A stretch of 64,000 nucleotides of DNA, from NCBI RefSeq assembly GCF_003013395.1, contig NZ_PXZM01000020.1, positions 45,594 to 109,593 of the forward strand, read 5' to 3'. The first letter of the stretch is position 1, and each line of letters starts with the position of its first letter. A program made the translations under genes and the position numbers. Of the stretch, positions 8,087 through 16,748 are shown in pieces. The stretch comes from Brevibacillus fortis. GTDB taxonomy: Bacteria; Bacillota; Bacilli; Brevibacillales; Brevibacillaceae. The notes below the pieces were generated by a model. That model saw only the letters and a list, made by a program, of their open reading frames with translations. It was not told the DNA's origin and ran no database searches.

Positions 8087-9030
8087 TATGATCCTAATGG
8101 AAAGCCCAAGTAAGACTCTCCATACTGTAAAGATAAACGCATAGCTTCCAGATACTTTCGCTGTTGTTCTGTTAATTGGCTCTTGTCTGCGTAAACACTG
8201 TGATAGATATAGGAAAAGAGATGGCGGTAGTCCATAAAAAAATTGATCAGGGAGAGGAACTCTGTAGAGGGATTACCACGTGAATAGCCTTCCATAAACG
8301 ATTGGAAAAAGGAGTGGACAAACTCTTTCCTCGCTAGTCCCTTTGGTACTGTCTGGGCTGTATGATAAACAGCAATCGCAATATCATAAGCAAACCAATG
8401 GTATTCGCTGTCTCCAAAATCGAGAATGGTCAACTCCACATCATTCCGTAAAAAATTGTGATGATGCAGGTCTCCATGGATTAAACCAAAATGATCTTTG
8501 GAAATGGGAAGACTTTTGAATGCGTGACGGTATTGATGCAACTTTTCTATCAGGATAGGGTCAACACTATGGCTATCTTCTTGAAACAACCGATTCTCAA
8601 ACCACATTTGTCGCTGATGAACAGGTTGAAACGTTTTGGCGAGAGTATGCATCTTACCCATCATCTCTCCCCATTGCTCGAACAATGCAGGACTCCACAC
8701 GTCCTTGTCTTGCGAACTGACGTGAACCCCCTCAACCTTTTCATAGACAACAAAAAAGCATTCCTCTGAAATTCGGTTCAGATAGGTATCCGCTGCGATG
8801 CGTAATGGCCTCACCACATGCAGCCCGTGTTCATGCATATAAGACAACCATTCGCATTCAGATAAGACACCTTGCTCGGATGCGGCTGTGCCCTCTTCTA
8901 TTTTGACCACAAGCTTTTCACCACGGTTTATCTCAAATACGTGCTGGTTATAACCTCCAAGGAGTTTGGCTTCAGATGATTGACAACCGAGTCGGGCAAA
9001 TACTTGGTTTTTTACCGTATCCGTTACCAT
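8086..9030 (-). CDS. APH/choline-kinase-like phosphotransferase
   Basis: 314 aa with the aminoglycoside/choline phosphotransferase fold. The nucleotide-binding N-lobe has EINRGEKLVVKIEEG with the ATP-binding lysine. The catalytic loop reads LIHGDLHHHNFLRN and the Mg-binding segment LTILDFGDSEYHWFAYDIA. A YSRGNPSTEF C-terminal region is typical of the homoserine-kinase-like branch. The substrate cannot be told from sequence. It stands alone, convergent to pit; the ATG has GGAAGAGGGG upstream. Resistance function is neither supported nor excluded; the family is very broad. Confidence 0.85.
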   Translation of the reverse strand: MVTDTVKNQVFARLGCQSSEAKLLGGYNQHVFEINRGEKLVVKIEEGTAASEQGVLSECEWLSYMHEHGLHVVRPLRIAADTYLNRISEECFFVVYEKVEGVHVSSQDKDVWSPALFEQWGEMMGKMHTLAKTFQPVHQRQMWFENRLFQEDSHSVDPILIEKLHQYRHAFKSLPISKDHFGLIHGDLHHHNFLRNDVELTILDFGDSEYHWFAYDIAIAVYHTAQTVPKGLARKEFVHSFFQSFMEGYSRGNPSTEFLSLINFFMDYRHLFSYIYHSVYADKSQLTEQQRKYLEAMRLSLQYGESYLGFPLGS

Positions 9031-9065
9031 TGCTCATTTCCCCTCTTCCGTATTACTTTCTCTCA

Positions 9066-9635
9066 CTATATACGCCCTAGTTTCTTCATACCCTCTTCAA
9101 CAAATTGGTCATCCCGCAACTTGTCCTGCACGCTTGTCCGCCACTTTTCTTTTGTCAACAGCGATGCCAAATCGTCACCGAATAAGCTCTGAATAGCTGC
9201 TCGCGTGGCAACAATCGTAGTATCTGAAAAACGATATTGGATTGTTTGCAAATTGTCTACCAGAGCAAAGGCTGACACGGAGTTATACAGCATCGCTTGC
9301 TTGAACAATTTCGCCTCGATATCGGTCGACTTGTCCTCGTAATGGATCTCAATCGTAAACTTATCCGGACGGAGCTGAAAGGTTCCCTTGAGATGATCCA
9401 GAGGTAGATGATTGAACATGACCAGATTTGAAGTAGCTCCCATGTACTTGTTTTTGTACGGCAAAATGGATTCCAAATCGTGAGTCAGCGGGCTTTGCTG
9501 TGCCAATCGATATTGCTCGGATTGCGCTTCATTTTCCGGGATAATGATAATCTGGATGACCATGAACAGGACGACCCCGATGAGAACCATAGCAAGAATG
9601 ATTTTATTTCGCAATGACGTCACCTTCCCCTGCAT
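9066..9635 (-). CDS. DUF4825-type membrane-anchored protein
   Basis: Up to 189 aa. One N-terminal membrane segment (IILAMVLIGVVLFMVIQIIII) is followed by an exported domain that starts DLESILPYKNKYMGATSNLVMFNHLPL, the pattern of DUF4825. The role of the family is unknown. The reading frame overlaps the end of the HAAS-type gene by 32 bases. The true start may be the internal GTG or TTG closer to the membrane segment, because the sequence AGGGGAAGGTGA serves as ribosome binding site there. It is the third gene of a PadR/HAAS/DUF4825 operon. Confidence 0.75.
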   Translation of the reverse strand: MQGKVTSLRNKIILAMVLIGVVLFMVIQIIIIPENEAQSEQYRLAQQSPLTHDLESILPYKNKYMGATSNLVMFNHLPLDHLKGTFQLRPDKFTIEIHYEDKSTDIEAKLFKQAMLYNSVSAFALVDNLQTIQYRFSDTTIVATRAAIQSLFGDDLASLLTKEKWRTSVQDKLRDDQFVEEGMKKLGRI

Positions 9636-10296
9636 CGTATTTCAGAATAAGCCGCGGAATAGCGTGCAGCCACAGTGGTATAAGGATAGAGAGTAGAGGC
9701 AGCGCATACGTTACGGCAATGGTAGCGAATTGATACGGTCCAGTAAGTTTCACTGGAGTTGAAAACCATAGATTGCTGCCGAAATAAAGCGCAGTCGTAA
9801 AAATGAATGTCCCGACGAAATAAAGTGCCCAAAGCATCCAGCCCGTTTTCCGCAGCAAAAAGGCAAACCGCACATTCATGCTGGTCAAATGATGGGAAGA
9901 GTCCGGTCGGTTGATCCCTAGCAGAATCAAATACACGATACCGATGAGGATGCAAATCGCAAACAGACTATAGCTCAAATAGATACCCATGCCCCAAATT
10001 CGCAAGGGCATAGTCACAATCCAGGCAATGAGTCCGTACAGCAATCCGAGCTGCAACAGTTCTTGCACGAATGGAACTATGTATACCTTGCGGCATTCTC
10101 CAACAATCGAATCAATCGAGGGAAGATTGGCCTTTGCTTTTTTCATGGCTTCATCCAACGGTAGGCCATCTGCAACCAAATCAGCTACCTTTGCCTCCAG
10201 ATTGCTCAATACTTCCCACTTGAGTTCTTCAATTTGCTTACTTCCCCGATATTTTTGGAATAATTGATCGACATAGTGCTGTAAACTCTCCATCAC
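9604..10296 (-). CDS. HAAS/permease-prefix-domain integral membrane protein
   Basis: 230 aa. Residues 1-70 form the soluble helical 'permease prefix' (HAAS) domain: a short helix MESLQHYVDQLFQKY, then a helix with EELKWEVLSNLEAKVADLVADGLPLDEAMKKAKANLP. About five hydrophobic segments follow. Such proteins are nearly always encoded beside a PadR regulator, and the PadR gene overlaps it by 4 bases (ATGA, 10293-10296). The molecular function is unknown; a role in envelope-stress response is family-based guesswork. Confidence 0.8.
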   Translation of the reverse strand: MMESLQHYVDQLFQKYRGSKQIEELKWEVLSNLEAKVADLVADGLPLDEAMKKAKANLPSIDSIVGECRKVYIVPFVQELLQLGLLYGLIAWIVTMPLRIWGMGIYLSYSLFAICILIGIVYLILLGINRPDSSHHLTSMNVRFAFLLRKTGWMLWALYFVGTFIFTTALYFGSNLWFSTPVKLTGPYQFATIAVTYALPLLSILIPLWLHAIPRLILKYDAGEGDVIAK

Positions 10297-10640
10297 ACTT
10301 CCTCCCGCCTTTCGATGAGGTGGTCAATCAATTCTTTGGCGACTTTCCAGGATGCCAGCGCTTTTTCGTACGCCTCTCTTCCCGCTTCTGTCACCTGATA
10401 ATATTTGCGTCTGCCCCCTTGGCTCTCATCTCCCCAATACGAAGCGATCAGCTTGTGTGACTCTAATCTTTTCAAGCTGGTATACAAGGAAGGCTCTTTC
10501 AGTTCGTAACGACCGTCGCTGTTTTTGAAAATGGCTTTGATGATTTCGTATCCATAGTTATCGCCGTCACACAGGACACGAAGAATAATCGTATCGATAT
10601 GGCCGCGGATAATATCACTGCTGATGCTGCTGTCACTCAT
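10293..10640 (-). CDS. PadR-family transcriptional regulator
   Basis: 115 aa. It has the PadR winged-helix pattern: ILRVLCDGDNYGYEIIKAIF, then ELKEPSLYTSLKRLESHKLIASYW, the wing GGRRKYYQVTEAGREAYEKAL, and a short C-terminal dimerisation helix. I start at ATG 10640 (GAGGTGAACGAG upstream) rather than an in-frame ATG ten codons earlier. It heads the operon with the HAAS and DUF4825 genes. An 11-spaced palindrome lies 29 bases upstream, so autoregulation is likely. Confidence 0.93.
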   Translation of the reverse strand: MSDSSISSDIIRGHIDTIILRVLCDGDNYGYEIIKAIFKNSDGRYELKEPSLYTSLKRLESHKLIASYWGDESQGGRRKYYQVTEAGREAYEKALASWKVAKELIDHLIERREEV

Positions 10641-10668
10641 CTCGTTCACCTCGCAGCTATAGCATAAC

Positions 10669-10699
10669 ACATATTACTATGCGTGATGAAGTAATATGT
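10669..10699. promoter_or_regulatory. Putative PadR operator
   Basis: Perfect inverted repeat ACATATTACT-N11-AGTAATATGT, with 10-bp arms at 10669-10678 and 10690-10699, directly upstream of the padR-type gene. Size and spacing fit PadR operators, which have AT-rich arms separated by about 8-11 bases. Confidence 0.7.
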
Positions 10700-10710
10700 T
10701 ACAGAAAGCA

Positions 10711-10740
10711 CAAAAAAGACTGTTGACTCATCAACAGCCT
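10711..10740 (-). terminator. Terminator after the secreted-protein gene
   Basis: Stem CTGTTGA / TCAACAG (10720-10726, 10731-10737) with a 4-base loop. On the minus strand it is followed by a T-run (plus-strand AAAAAA at 10712-10717). Confidence 0.8.
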
Positions 10741-10755
10741 TTTCGCTTCCATCCT

Positions 10756-11253
10756 TTATTCGATGAAGTACATTTTTCCATCCAATTCGAGAGAAATAGC
10801 GGATTGCGTCATATCCTTTTTCAATTGTTTGGCGTAGGCTACAACTTCATCCAGCGCCTGATTGTCGAGTTTTTCGGCAAAGCTGTAAACGATCGTGACT
10901 TTCTCCTTGATCAGTTTTTTGTTATCGTCGACCCATCCACCCGTTCCGCTAATGGCAGTCGCTCCTCCAAAAAGGTTTGAAAATTTCGTCAATGACTGAT
11001 CGACGTATTTTGCATGAACTTCATCAGTAACCGGAGTGCTTCCGTTCATCGTGGATGGCACATAGATTTTGACAACGTGGCTCAAGTTGAATTGGCTTTG
11101 CAAGGCACTATTTTCAGTTTTTGATGCCGCCTCAGTAGTAGTTGCTGCATTCGTAGAAGCAAAAGCATGGAGCGGATTTGTTGCAGATTGCAGGGAAAGT
11201 ACAAGCAGTGCGGCCAGACACAATCCGATCATTCCAGAAACGATTTTTTTCAT
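10756..11253 (-). CDS. Secreted protein of unknown function
   Basis: 165 aa from the ATG at 11253 (AAGGGGTTG upstream). An N-terminal signal peptide is evident: MKKIVSGM, then a hydrophobic stretch, then a probable cleavage around HAFAST. A Thr/Ala/Ser-rich linker follows. The mature domain (KIYVPSTMNGSTPVTDEVHAKYVDQSLTKF ... GGWVDDNKKLIKEKVTIVYSFAEKL) shows alternating strands and helices and ends ELDGKMYFIE. The length and strand order remind me of the DUF3574-type exported domains, but the match is weak. It stands alone with its own terminator. Confidence 0.7.
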   Translation of the reverse strand: MKKIVSGMIGLCLAALLVLSLQSATNPLHAFASTNAATTTEAASKTENSALQSQFNLSHVVKIYVPSTMNGSTPVTDEVHAKYVDQSLTKFSNLFGGATAISGTGGWVDDNKKLIKEKVTIVYSFAEKLDNQALDEVVAYAKQLKKDMTQSAISLELDGKMYFIE

Positions 11254-11501
11254 GCGCTTTTCAACCCCTTCATGAATGGATATAAAAACCAATTTCCATT
11301 GTAATGTAGCACAGCACGTAATTGTATCCATCCGAAGACATGGGCTTGCTAGTAGGCTAGCCCTACACAAGACATTCCTCATGTAAGAGATATAGGAATT
11401 GACTTCACCCAAATAGGGAAAAGTTGTTTATCCCCTTCACTCCGGGGACAGGATAATAGTAATTTCCCTGAGCAATGGTCCTCGAAGGAGTTGAAAGCAA
11501 A

Positions 11502-11891
11502 ATGTCTCGTCACTGGTATCGGCAGCTTCGTTATCCAATCATCGCTCTGGCTGTGACATTAACGCTACTTTGGACACATCATCACCATCGCCTGCCCGCT
11601 TCGTACGCTGTCGCGACGCGGACACATACAGTTACGATTTCTAGCGCTGGCTTTTTGCCCAATCAATTGACTGCACACGAAGGAGAGCGAATCTCGTTTA
11701 TGATCGTCAACACCGATACACGCCCTCACAATCTATCCATTCGTGATCTGAACCTTACATCCACAGAGCTAAAGCCGACCCAATCGACTCTCCTACAATT
11801 TTCAGCCGCCAAACGCGGTCGGTATCATTTCGTATCTGACGCACCTGGCTATCCAGAAACAGGATTCCAAGGCATGCTCGTCATTGACTAG
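11502..11891 (+). CDS. Membrane-anchored cupredoxin-like protein with degenerate copper site
   Basis: 129 aa. An N-terminal membrane segment (residues ~11-24) is followed by four histidines and a cupredoxin-fold domain: strand HTVTISSAGFLPNQLTAHEGERISFMIVNTD, then RPHNLSIRDL. The first copper-ligand His (H76, in PHN) is kept. The C-terminal ligand loop is changed: where a copper protein has Y-x-F-x-C-x-x-P-G-H-x-x-x-G-M, this one has S112, Y117 and F122. Copper binding at a type-1 or CuA-like site is therefore unlikely. ATG with AAGGAG 11 bases upstream. It overlaps the convergent MFS gene by 11 bases. Confidence 0.75.
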   Translation: MSRHWYRQLRYPIIALAVTLTLLWTHHHHRLPASYAVATRTHTVTISSAGFLPNQLTAHEGERISFMIVNTDTRPHNLSIRDLNLTSTELKPTQSTLLQFSAAKRGRYHFVSDAPGYPETGFQGMLVID

Positions 11892-13101
11892 CTTGCACTT
11901 CTTCGTCTGGTGAGATTTGCTTCCACCGTCCGAATTTTATCATGAGCAGAGGAATGATCCCGATCGCGGTGATGATGCCAAAAAACAAATAAATGGCCAG
12001 GATCGAAAATGAATCTTTGATCCATCCTGCTACCAAATTGCAAAACATCGCACCCAACCCGCCTCCCACTGAAAAGAAGATGGCCAACGCCGTCACCTGA
12101 AGGGATGCGGGTGTATTTTCGCGTACAAACTGGGCTGCTGTTGCCAGATAAAAGCCAACCGAAATGCCTTGCACAAAAAACATGGCAATCACGGCAGTGG
12201 TACTCGGAGCTGAGCTATACCAGAACCAGCGCATCGCGCAAAAAATCGCAGACAACAGAAGCGTCAGCTCCAGGCCCCACCTCCGGACAATATAACCCGC
12301 CAGCTTCATAAAAGGAGCCTCACTGCCTGCAAACAACAAGAAGGCAAGACCAATTCCTGCAATGGTCCCTCCGATATCCTGATAAAACAGGGAAAACCAA
12401 ATATTATTGGCGTTTACAGAGCCCATCATGCAAAATGACGAAATTAAGAACAGCGCAAATCGCGGAATTCGTGCCAAATCCCTGATCCCCGCAAGCATAC
12501 TGACTCGAAACCGCGAAGCCTCTGTCACTTCTTCCGGAACCTTCCGAAGAAACAGAATGGCAATCAGAAACGCCAAGCAAAACGAGTAAAAAAGAGCATG
12601 TGGCCCCCACTGCTCGACGAGAATACCTGTGATGAATGCTGCTAGTGCAAAGCCGATGGCTCCCCACAAGCGAATGTCGCCGAACTGCATGCCATGTCCC
12701 TTTGCATAACCTAGAGCCAAGCTATCTGAGATAGGAACAACGGCACTTTGAAAAAACGACAGCAGTATGTAGAGCAAAAATACGTAAACAAAGGTGGAAA
12801 CACCCGTAAAGAAAAGTCCCACCAAGCCAGTGATGATCAATGTCAGAATCAGCACAGTTTTGCGAATTTGATACCGATCACAGATCATGCCCCACATCGG
12901 CTGCGCCACAATGGACACAATCGGCGCGACTGCACTGATGAGACCGATTTGGGTTCCTGTTAAATGGATAGATTCGTAGTATTGCGTAATGAGCGGAGCA
13001 AAAGCGCCAAACCCGTAGTAAATAAAAAGATAAAGGGCGCAAAGACTTACATATCTGCCTTTCGCGCCCCCCAGCCCTATACCGGAAAGTGATTCTGGCA
13101 T
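11881..13101 (-). CDS. MFS transporter of the MFS_1_like/HcaT group
   Basis: 406-aa, 12-segment membrane protein. The N-terminus YLFIYYGFGAFAPLITQYYESIHLTGTQIGLISAVAPIVSIVAQPMWGMICDRYQIRK holds the MFS loop 2-3 motif (G-x-x-x-D-R). It also has GDIRLWGAIGFALAAFITG, typical of the branch with nucleoside and phenylpropionate permeases and Bacillus YwbF. The substrate is unknown. It stands alone between the cupredoxin-like gene and ispH. Confidence 0.85.
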   Translation of the reverse strand: MPESLSGIGLGGAKGRYVSLCALYLFIYYGFGAFAPLITQYYESIHLTGTQIGLISAVAPIVSIVAQPMWGMICDRYQIRKTVLILTLIITGLVGLFFTGVSTFVYVFLLYILLSFFQSAVVPISDSLALGYAKGHGMQFGDIRLWGAIGFALAAFITGILVEQWGPHALFYSFCLAFLIAILFLRKVPEEVTEASRFRVSMLAGIRDLARIPRFALFLISSFCMMGSVNANNIWFSLFYQDIGGTIAGIGLAFLLFAGSEAPFMKLAGYIVRRWGLELTLLLSAIFCAMRWFWYSSAPSTTAVIAMFFVQGISVGFYLATAAQFVRENTPASLQVTALAIFFSVGGGLGAMFCNLVAGWIKDSFSILAIYLFFGIITAIGIIPLLMIKFGRWKQISPDEEVQASQ

Positions 13102-13168
13102 ATAACTCTCCTATTTTGAGGTTATTCAACCGTGTAAGAAAATGTAACGCAGAGCATGCCTCAGTTAT

Positions 13169-14104
13169 TTATTTCACCGTTGGCAAGATTTTCGCCATGT
13201 TCACGGTCCGTTTTTTCTCCCATGTAGCCGGATTGAATTCATCGAACTGCTCCAGGAAGGAAATCACTTCCTTCGTCAATGGAGTCGGCGTCGAAGCTCC
13301 AGAAGTAACCGCCACATTTCTCTTTCCACGCAGCCATTCAATGTCCAGCTCCGATAAATCAGCGATTCGATACGACGGAACATTCGCGATTTCTTCCGAG
13401 ACCTGTGCCAAACGGTTGGAGTTGTTGCTGCGCGGATCACCCACAACGAGGCACAAATCCGCCTCTCCTACTTGCTCTGCTACAGCTTCCTGACGAACCT
13501 GCGTAGCGAGACAAATTTCATTATGCACTTCCACGCCAGGAAAACGTTGAAGAATAGCGTCCATCAGATGTTTGACATCCCATTGGCTCATCGTCGTCTG
13601 GTTCGTAACGATCAGCTTGCCTGTTGGCAGATCGAGCGCGTCCAGCTCTTCCAGCTTTTGAACCAGATGCACGTGATCCGGCGCAATCCCCATAGCACCC
13701 TCTGGCTCTGGATGTCCCTTTTTCCCGATGTAGAGGACATGATAGCCTTCTGCTACTTTTTCACGGATCAAATCATGTGTCTTCGTTACATCCGGGCAAG
13801 TCGCATCGACGACAGTCAAGCCTTTATCGCGCGCTTTCTTGCGCACCTCGGGAGACACGCCATGGGCAGTGAAGATTACCGTTCCCTCATTGACCTGATC
13901 CAAGAGAGCCAGTCGATCCTCTCCATCTAATGTTTTTATCCCTTGTTTTTCAAACGCCTCGACGACGTGAGCATTGTGTACGATCATGCCCAAGATGTGA
14001 ATCGGGCGGGGCAAGTCAAAGTTTTGCGCTGTTCGCAGTGCCAATACCATGGCATCCACTACACCGTAACAATATCCACGGGGGGAAATCTTGATGACTT
14101 CCAT
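13169..14104 (-). CDS. ispH: 4-hydroxy-3-methylbut-2-enyl diphosphate reductase
   Basis: 311 aa. The enzyme makes IPP and DMAPP from HMBPP in the last step of the methylerythritol phosphate pathway, using a [4Fe-4S] cluster. The three cluster cysteines are in SPRGYCYGV (C12), [11 protein letters not shown] and [13 protein letters not shown]. The substrate-binding segments [27 protein letters not shown] and [15 protein letters not shown] are all present. ATG with AGGAGGGG upstream. It is followed on the same strand by an MFS gene and preceded by panE. Confidence 0.96.
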   Translation of the reverse strand: MEVIKISPRGYCYGVVDAMVLALRTAQNFDLPRPIHILGMIVHNAHVVEAFEKQGIKTLDGEDRLALLDQVNEGTVIFTAHGVSPEVRKKARDKGLTVVDATCPDVTKTHDLIREKVAEGYHVLYIGKKGHPEPEGAMGIAPDHVHLVQKLEELDALDLPTGKLIVTNQTTMSQWDVKHLMDAILQRFPGVEVHNEICLATQVRQEAVAEQVGEADLCLVVGDPRSNNSNRLAQVSEEIANVPSYRIADLSELDIEWLRGKRNVAVTSGASTPTPLTKEVISFLEQFDEFNPATWEKKRTVNMAKILPTVK

Positions 14105-14165
14105 CTTTACCCCTCCTACTTTTTGATAATGCGTGAGCGAAAGACATTTCAGCCATTATTATACC

Positions 14166-15095
14166 TTATTTGTCTCCTTCACGCTTCTGTTCGTAAACCT
14201 TCAGATTATTGTAAACAACTTTTAAAAGCGGCGTGGACAAGCCTTTTTGTTCCGCTCTCTCCAAGAGATAGCCTTGAAGATGATCCGCTTCGACCGGAAG
14301 ACCTTTTTCCATATCACGCAGCATGGACGATTTCGTTTGAGGACGCTGATTCTGGAAAGTCTCCATCTGCTTGTCGACGATATCCGGCTTGATTGGTGCT
14401 TCCAAAGCGTTCATGACCGAAGCGATTTCCTCAGCGAGCTGACGTGTCAACTCTACGCCCCAAGCCGATTCCCGAATAGGTCCGACAGCGGAATTCATCA
14501 GGGTGGTAATACCGGAAAACGTTACAATAAACAAGTATTTGTGCCAGGCTTCCCGCTGAATATTTGCGCTTGCACGGATCGTTCCGTTGATCTTGGAAAA
14601 AGCTTGCTCCATTCGCTCTACACGCTCACTTTTGCCGCCTTCCCACTCACCGAACACCGCATCATGAATAGGACTAGTCTGCACCACATCTCCGTCTGCA
14701 TTCAAGGTCGTCTCAATGAAACAAAGCCCTCCGAGCACGTGCTCCCGGCCAAAACGATCCCACAGCAGCTCCATATGTGCAATTCCGTTCAACAGCGGAA
14801 TGACGACTGTGTCCTCGCTTACGTACGGAGCGATGGCATCGACGCTTTCTTCCAACGTGTAAGCTTTGTTGGACAAAAGCACAACATCAAATGGTCCTGC
14901 TTCCTCACCTGCTTGAATCAATTGCGGCTGCTCCAAAAGCAAATCCCCATGAACGCTCTGAATACGCAAACCTCGCTCCTGCAGCTGTTTGTATCTACGT
15001 TCGCGCACAAGAAATGTTACATCTACCCCTGATTCAACCAACCTGCCACCAAAATAACCGCCAATGCCCCCTGCTCCCAGTACGAGAACCTTCAT
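14166..15095 (-). CDS. panE: 2-dehydropantoate 2-reductase
   Basis: 309 aa, ketopantoate reductase (ApbA/PanE) family; it makes pantoate for CoA with NADPH. The N-terminal dinucleotide motif is GAGGIGGYFGGRLVESG. The C-terminal helical domain has the usual catalytic Lys/Asn region (REAWHKYLFIVTFSGITTLMNSAVGPI) and K-S-S-M-L-R-D-M-E-K-G. Start ATG with GGAGG upstream. Several Bacillales carry more than one paralogue and not all are specific, so the substrate is probable rather than certain. Confidence 0.85.
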   Translation of the reverse strand: MKVLVLGAGGIGGYFGGRLVESGVDVTFLVRERRYKQLQERGLRIQSVHGDLLLEQPQLIQAGEEAGPFDVVLLSNKAYTLEESVDAIAPYVSEDTVVIPLLNGIAHMELLWDRFGREHVLGGLCFIETTLNADGDVVQTSPIHDAVFGEWEGGKSERVERMEQAFSKINGTIRASANIQREAWHKYLFIVTFSGITTLMNSAVGPIRESAWGVELTRQLAEEIASVMNALEAPIKPDIVDKQMETFQNQRPQTKSSMLRDMEKGLPVEADHLQGYLLERAEQKGLSTPLLKVVYNNLKVYEQKREGDK

Positions 15096-15176
15096 TTATA
15101 TCGCCTCCGCGTTTATAAGTCATGGTTTGTCTTCATTTTATTAAAAAGTAACCATTTTCTAAACCCCACAATATAA

Positions 15177-15193
15177 TGTTAGAAAAACTTACA
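15177..15193. promoter_or_regulatory. GlnR/TnrA operator
   Basis: TGTTA-N7-TTACA is an exact match to the published GlnR/TnrA consensus TGTNA-N7-TNACA. Its centre lies about 64 bases upstream of the transcription start predicted from the glnA promoter. Activation by a TnrA-type regulator is possible; repression would usually use a site closer to or inside the promoter. Confidence 0.8.
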
Positions 15194-15212
15194 TTACACG
15201 TAAGAAAACCTC

Positions 15213-15242
15213 TTGACGAACAATGAGAATTGTCGATATAAT
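15213..15242 (+). promoter_or_regulatory. Sigma-A promoter of glnA
   Basis: TTGACG (15213-15218), 18-base spacer, TATAAT (15237-15242). It lies 77 bases upstream of the glnA start codon and downstream of the GlnR/TnrA box. Confidence 0.75.
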
Positions 15243-15318
15243 TCGAAATATAGAAATCAAGGAAAAACCGAACGTTGCTGATGATTCCATAACTTTAATT
15301 CGTGAAATGGAGTGAATC

Positions 15319-16740
15319 ATGTTGGATATGAAAACAGTCTTGTCCACAATTGACGCAGAAAAAGTGGAATATGTTGATTTTCGCATCGTTGACTTGCTCG
15401 GCCGCCAACACCATGTCACAGTTCCTGCCTACGCGGTAGATGAAGGAACATTCCGCAATGGCGTCGCATTCGACGGTTCCAGTCTAACTGGCTACAAGTC
15501 CATTGAGGAAAGCGACATGGTAGCGATGCCTGATCCGACTACCGCCTTCATTGACCCATTCGTCGAAGCCAAAACCATGAATATCATCTGCAACATCGTC
15601 AATCCAGACAACACCGTCTACACACGCGACCCCCGTGGCATTGCACTCAAGGCCGAAGCCTATCTGCAACAAACCGGCCTCGCTACCGCTGCTTACTTTG
15701 GTCCAGAATCCGAATTCTTCCTCTTTGACAACGTACGCTATGCCTCTGGTCCGTCCGGCTCCTTCTTCCACATCGATTCAGAAGAAGCTTTCTGGAACAC
15801 AGGTAAAGAAGGACAAAACCTGGGCTACAAGGTACGTAACAAGGGCGGATACTTCCCTGTTCAACCAACCGACTCCCAAATGGATATCCGCAATGAAATG
15901 TGCACGATGATGACGAAATGCGGCATGCATGTGGAGCGCCATCACCATGAGGTGGCAACAGCCGGTCAAGGTGAGATTAATTTCCGCTTTGATACTCTGA
16001 CTCGTACAGCAGACAATCTCTTGCTGTTCAAATACATCGTGCGCAACGTAGCTGCGAAACACGGCAAAACAGCTACCTTCATGCCAAAACCAATCGTTGG
16101 TGACAACGGATCTGGGATGCACGTTCACCAAAGCTTGTTTAACGGCGATACCCCGCTATTCTATGAGCAAGGCGGTTATGCCAACCTAAGTGAGACTGCG
16201 CTACACTACATCGGCGGTATTTTGCACCACGCACCTGCATTGATCGCCCTGACTAACCCGAGCACCAACTCGTTCAAGCGTCTTGTTCCCGGCTACGAAG
16301 CACCCGTGAATTTGGTCTTCTCCAAAGGAAATCGCTCTGCTGCCGTTCGGATTCCGATTGCTGCCGTTACGCCAAAAGCGTCCCGCATTGAGTTCCGCAC
16401 CCCGGACTCTACTGCTAACCCGTACTTGGCTTTTGCCGCCATGCTGATGGCTGGCCTCGATGGCATCAAGCGCAAACTCGACCCGCGCGAACTGGGCTTT
16501 GGGCCATTGGATAAAAACATCTACGACTTGTCCGATGCGGAAAAACACGAAATAAAGAGCGCTCCCGGCTCTCTTGCAGAAGCACTTGTTGCACTTGAAC
16601 AAGACCATGACTTCTTGCTTGAAGGTAATGTCTTTACAAAAGAAGTAATTGAAGGCTGGATCGCTCAAAAACGCGGTGAGATTGAGCAAGTTGAGCGGAC
16701 TGTGAATCCGAAAGAGTATGAGCTGTATTACGACCTATAA
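15319..16740 (+). CDS. glnA: Type I glutamine synthetase, GSI-beta subclass
   Basis: 473 aa. It makes glutamine from glutamate, ammonia and ATP. Motifs: FDGSSLTGYKSIEESDMV, GPESEFFLFD, HHHEVATAGQGEINF, KPIVGDNGSGMHVHQSL, the ATP segment NRSAAVRIP. It carries the ~25-residue insertion of the beta subclass (around SGSFFHIDSEEAFWNTGKEG) and the E. coli-like C-terminus with DKNIYDLSDAE, where Y402 sits at the adenylylation position. The main Bacillales enzyme is the shorter alpha type (~444 aa), so this is probably a second, horizontally acquired glutamine synthetase. ATG with GGAG 6 bases upstream; single gene with a GlnR/TnrA box and a terminator. Confidence 0.93.
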   Translation: MLDMKTVLSTIDAEKVEYVDFRIVDLLGRQHHVTVPAYAVDEGTFRNGVAFDGSSLTGYKSIEESDMVAMPDPTTAFIDPFVEAKTMNIICNIVNPDNTVYTRDPRGIALKAEAYLQQTGLATAAYFGPESEFFLFDNVRYASGPSGSFFHIDSEEAFWNTGKEGQNLGYKVRNKGGYFPVQPTDSQMDIRNEMCTMMTKCGMHVERHHHEVATAGQGEINFRFDTLTRTADNLLLFKYIVRNVAAKHGKTATFMPKPIVGDNGSGMHVHQSLFNGDTPLFYEQGGYANLSETALHYIGGILHHAPALIALTNPSTNSFKRLVPGYEAPVNLVFSKGNRSAAVRIPIAAVTPKASRIEFRTPDSTANPYLAFAAMLMAGLDGIKRKLDPRELGFGPLDKNIYDLSDAEKHEIKSAPGSLAEALVALEQDHDFLLEGNVFTKEVIEGWIAQKRGEIEQVERTVNPKEYELYYDL

Positions 16741-16748
16741 GTTGCAGG

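Noticed and set aside
8086..9030. Aminoglycoside resistance gene
   Set aside because: Only the general phosphotransferase fold is recognisable; it lacks close features of known resistance enzymes and has no mobile-element context.
11421..11455. Hairpin near TATCCCC/GGGGA as a riboswitch before the cupredoxin-like gene
   Set aside because: Only a 4-5-bp stem with no conserved block of any known riboswitch.
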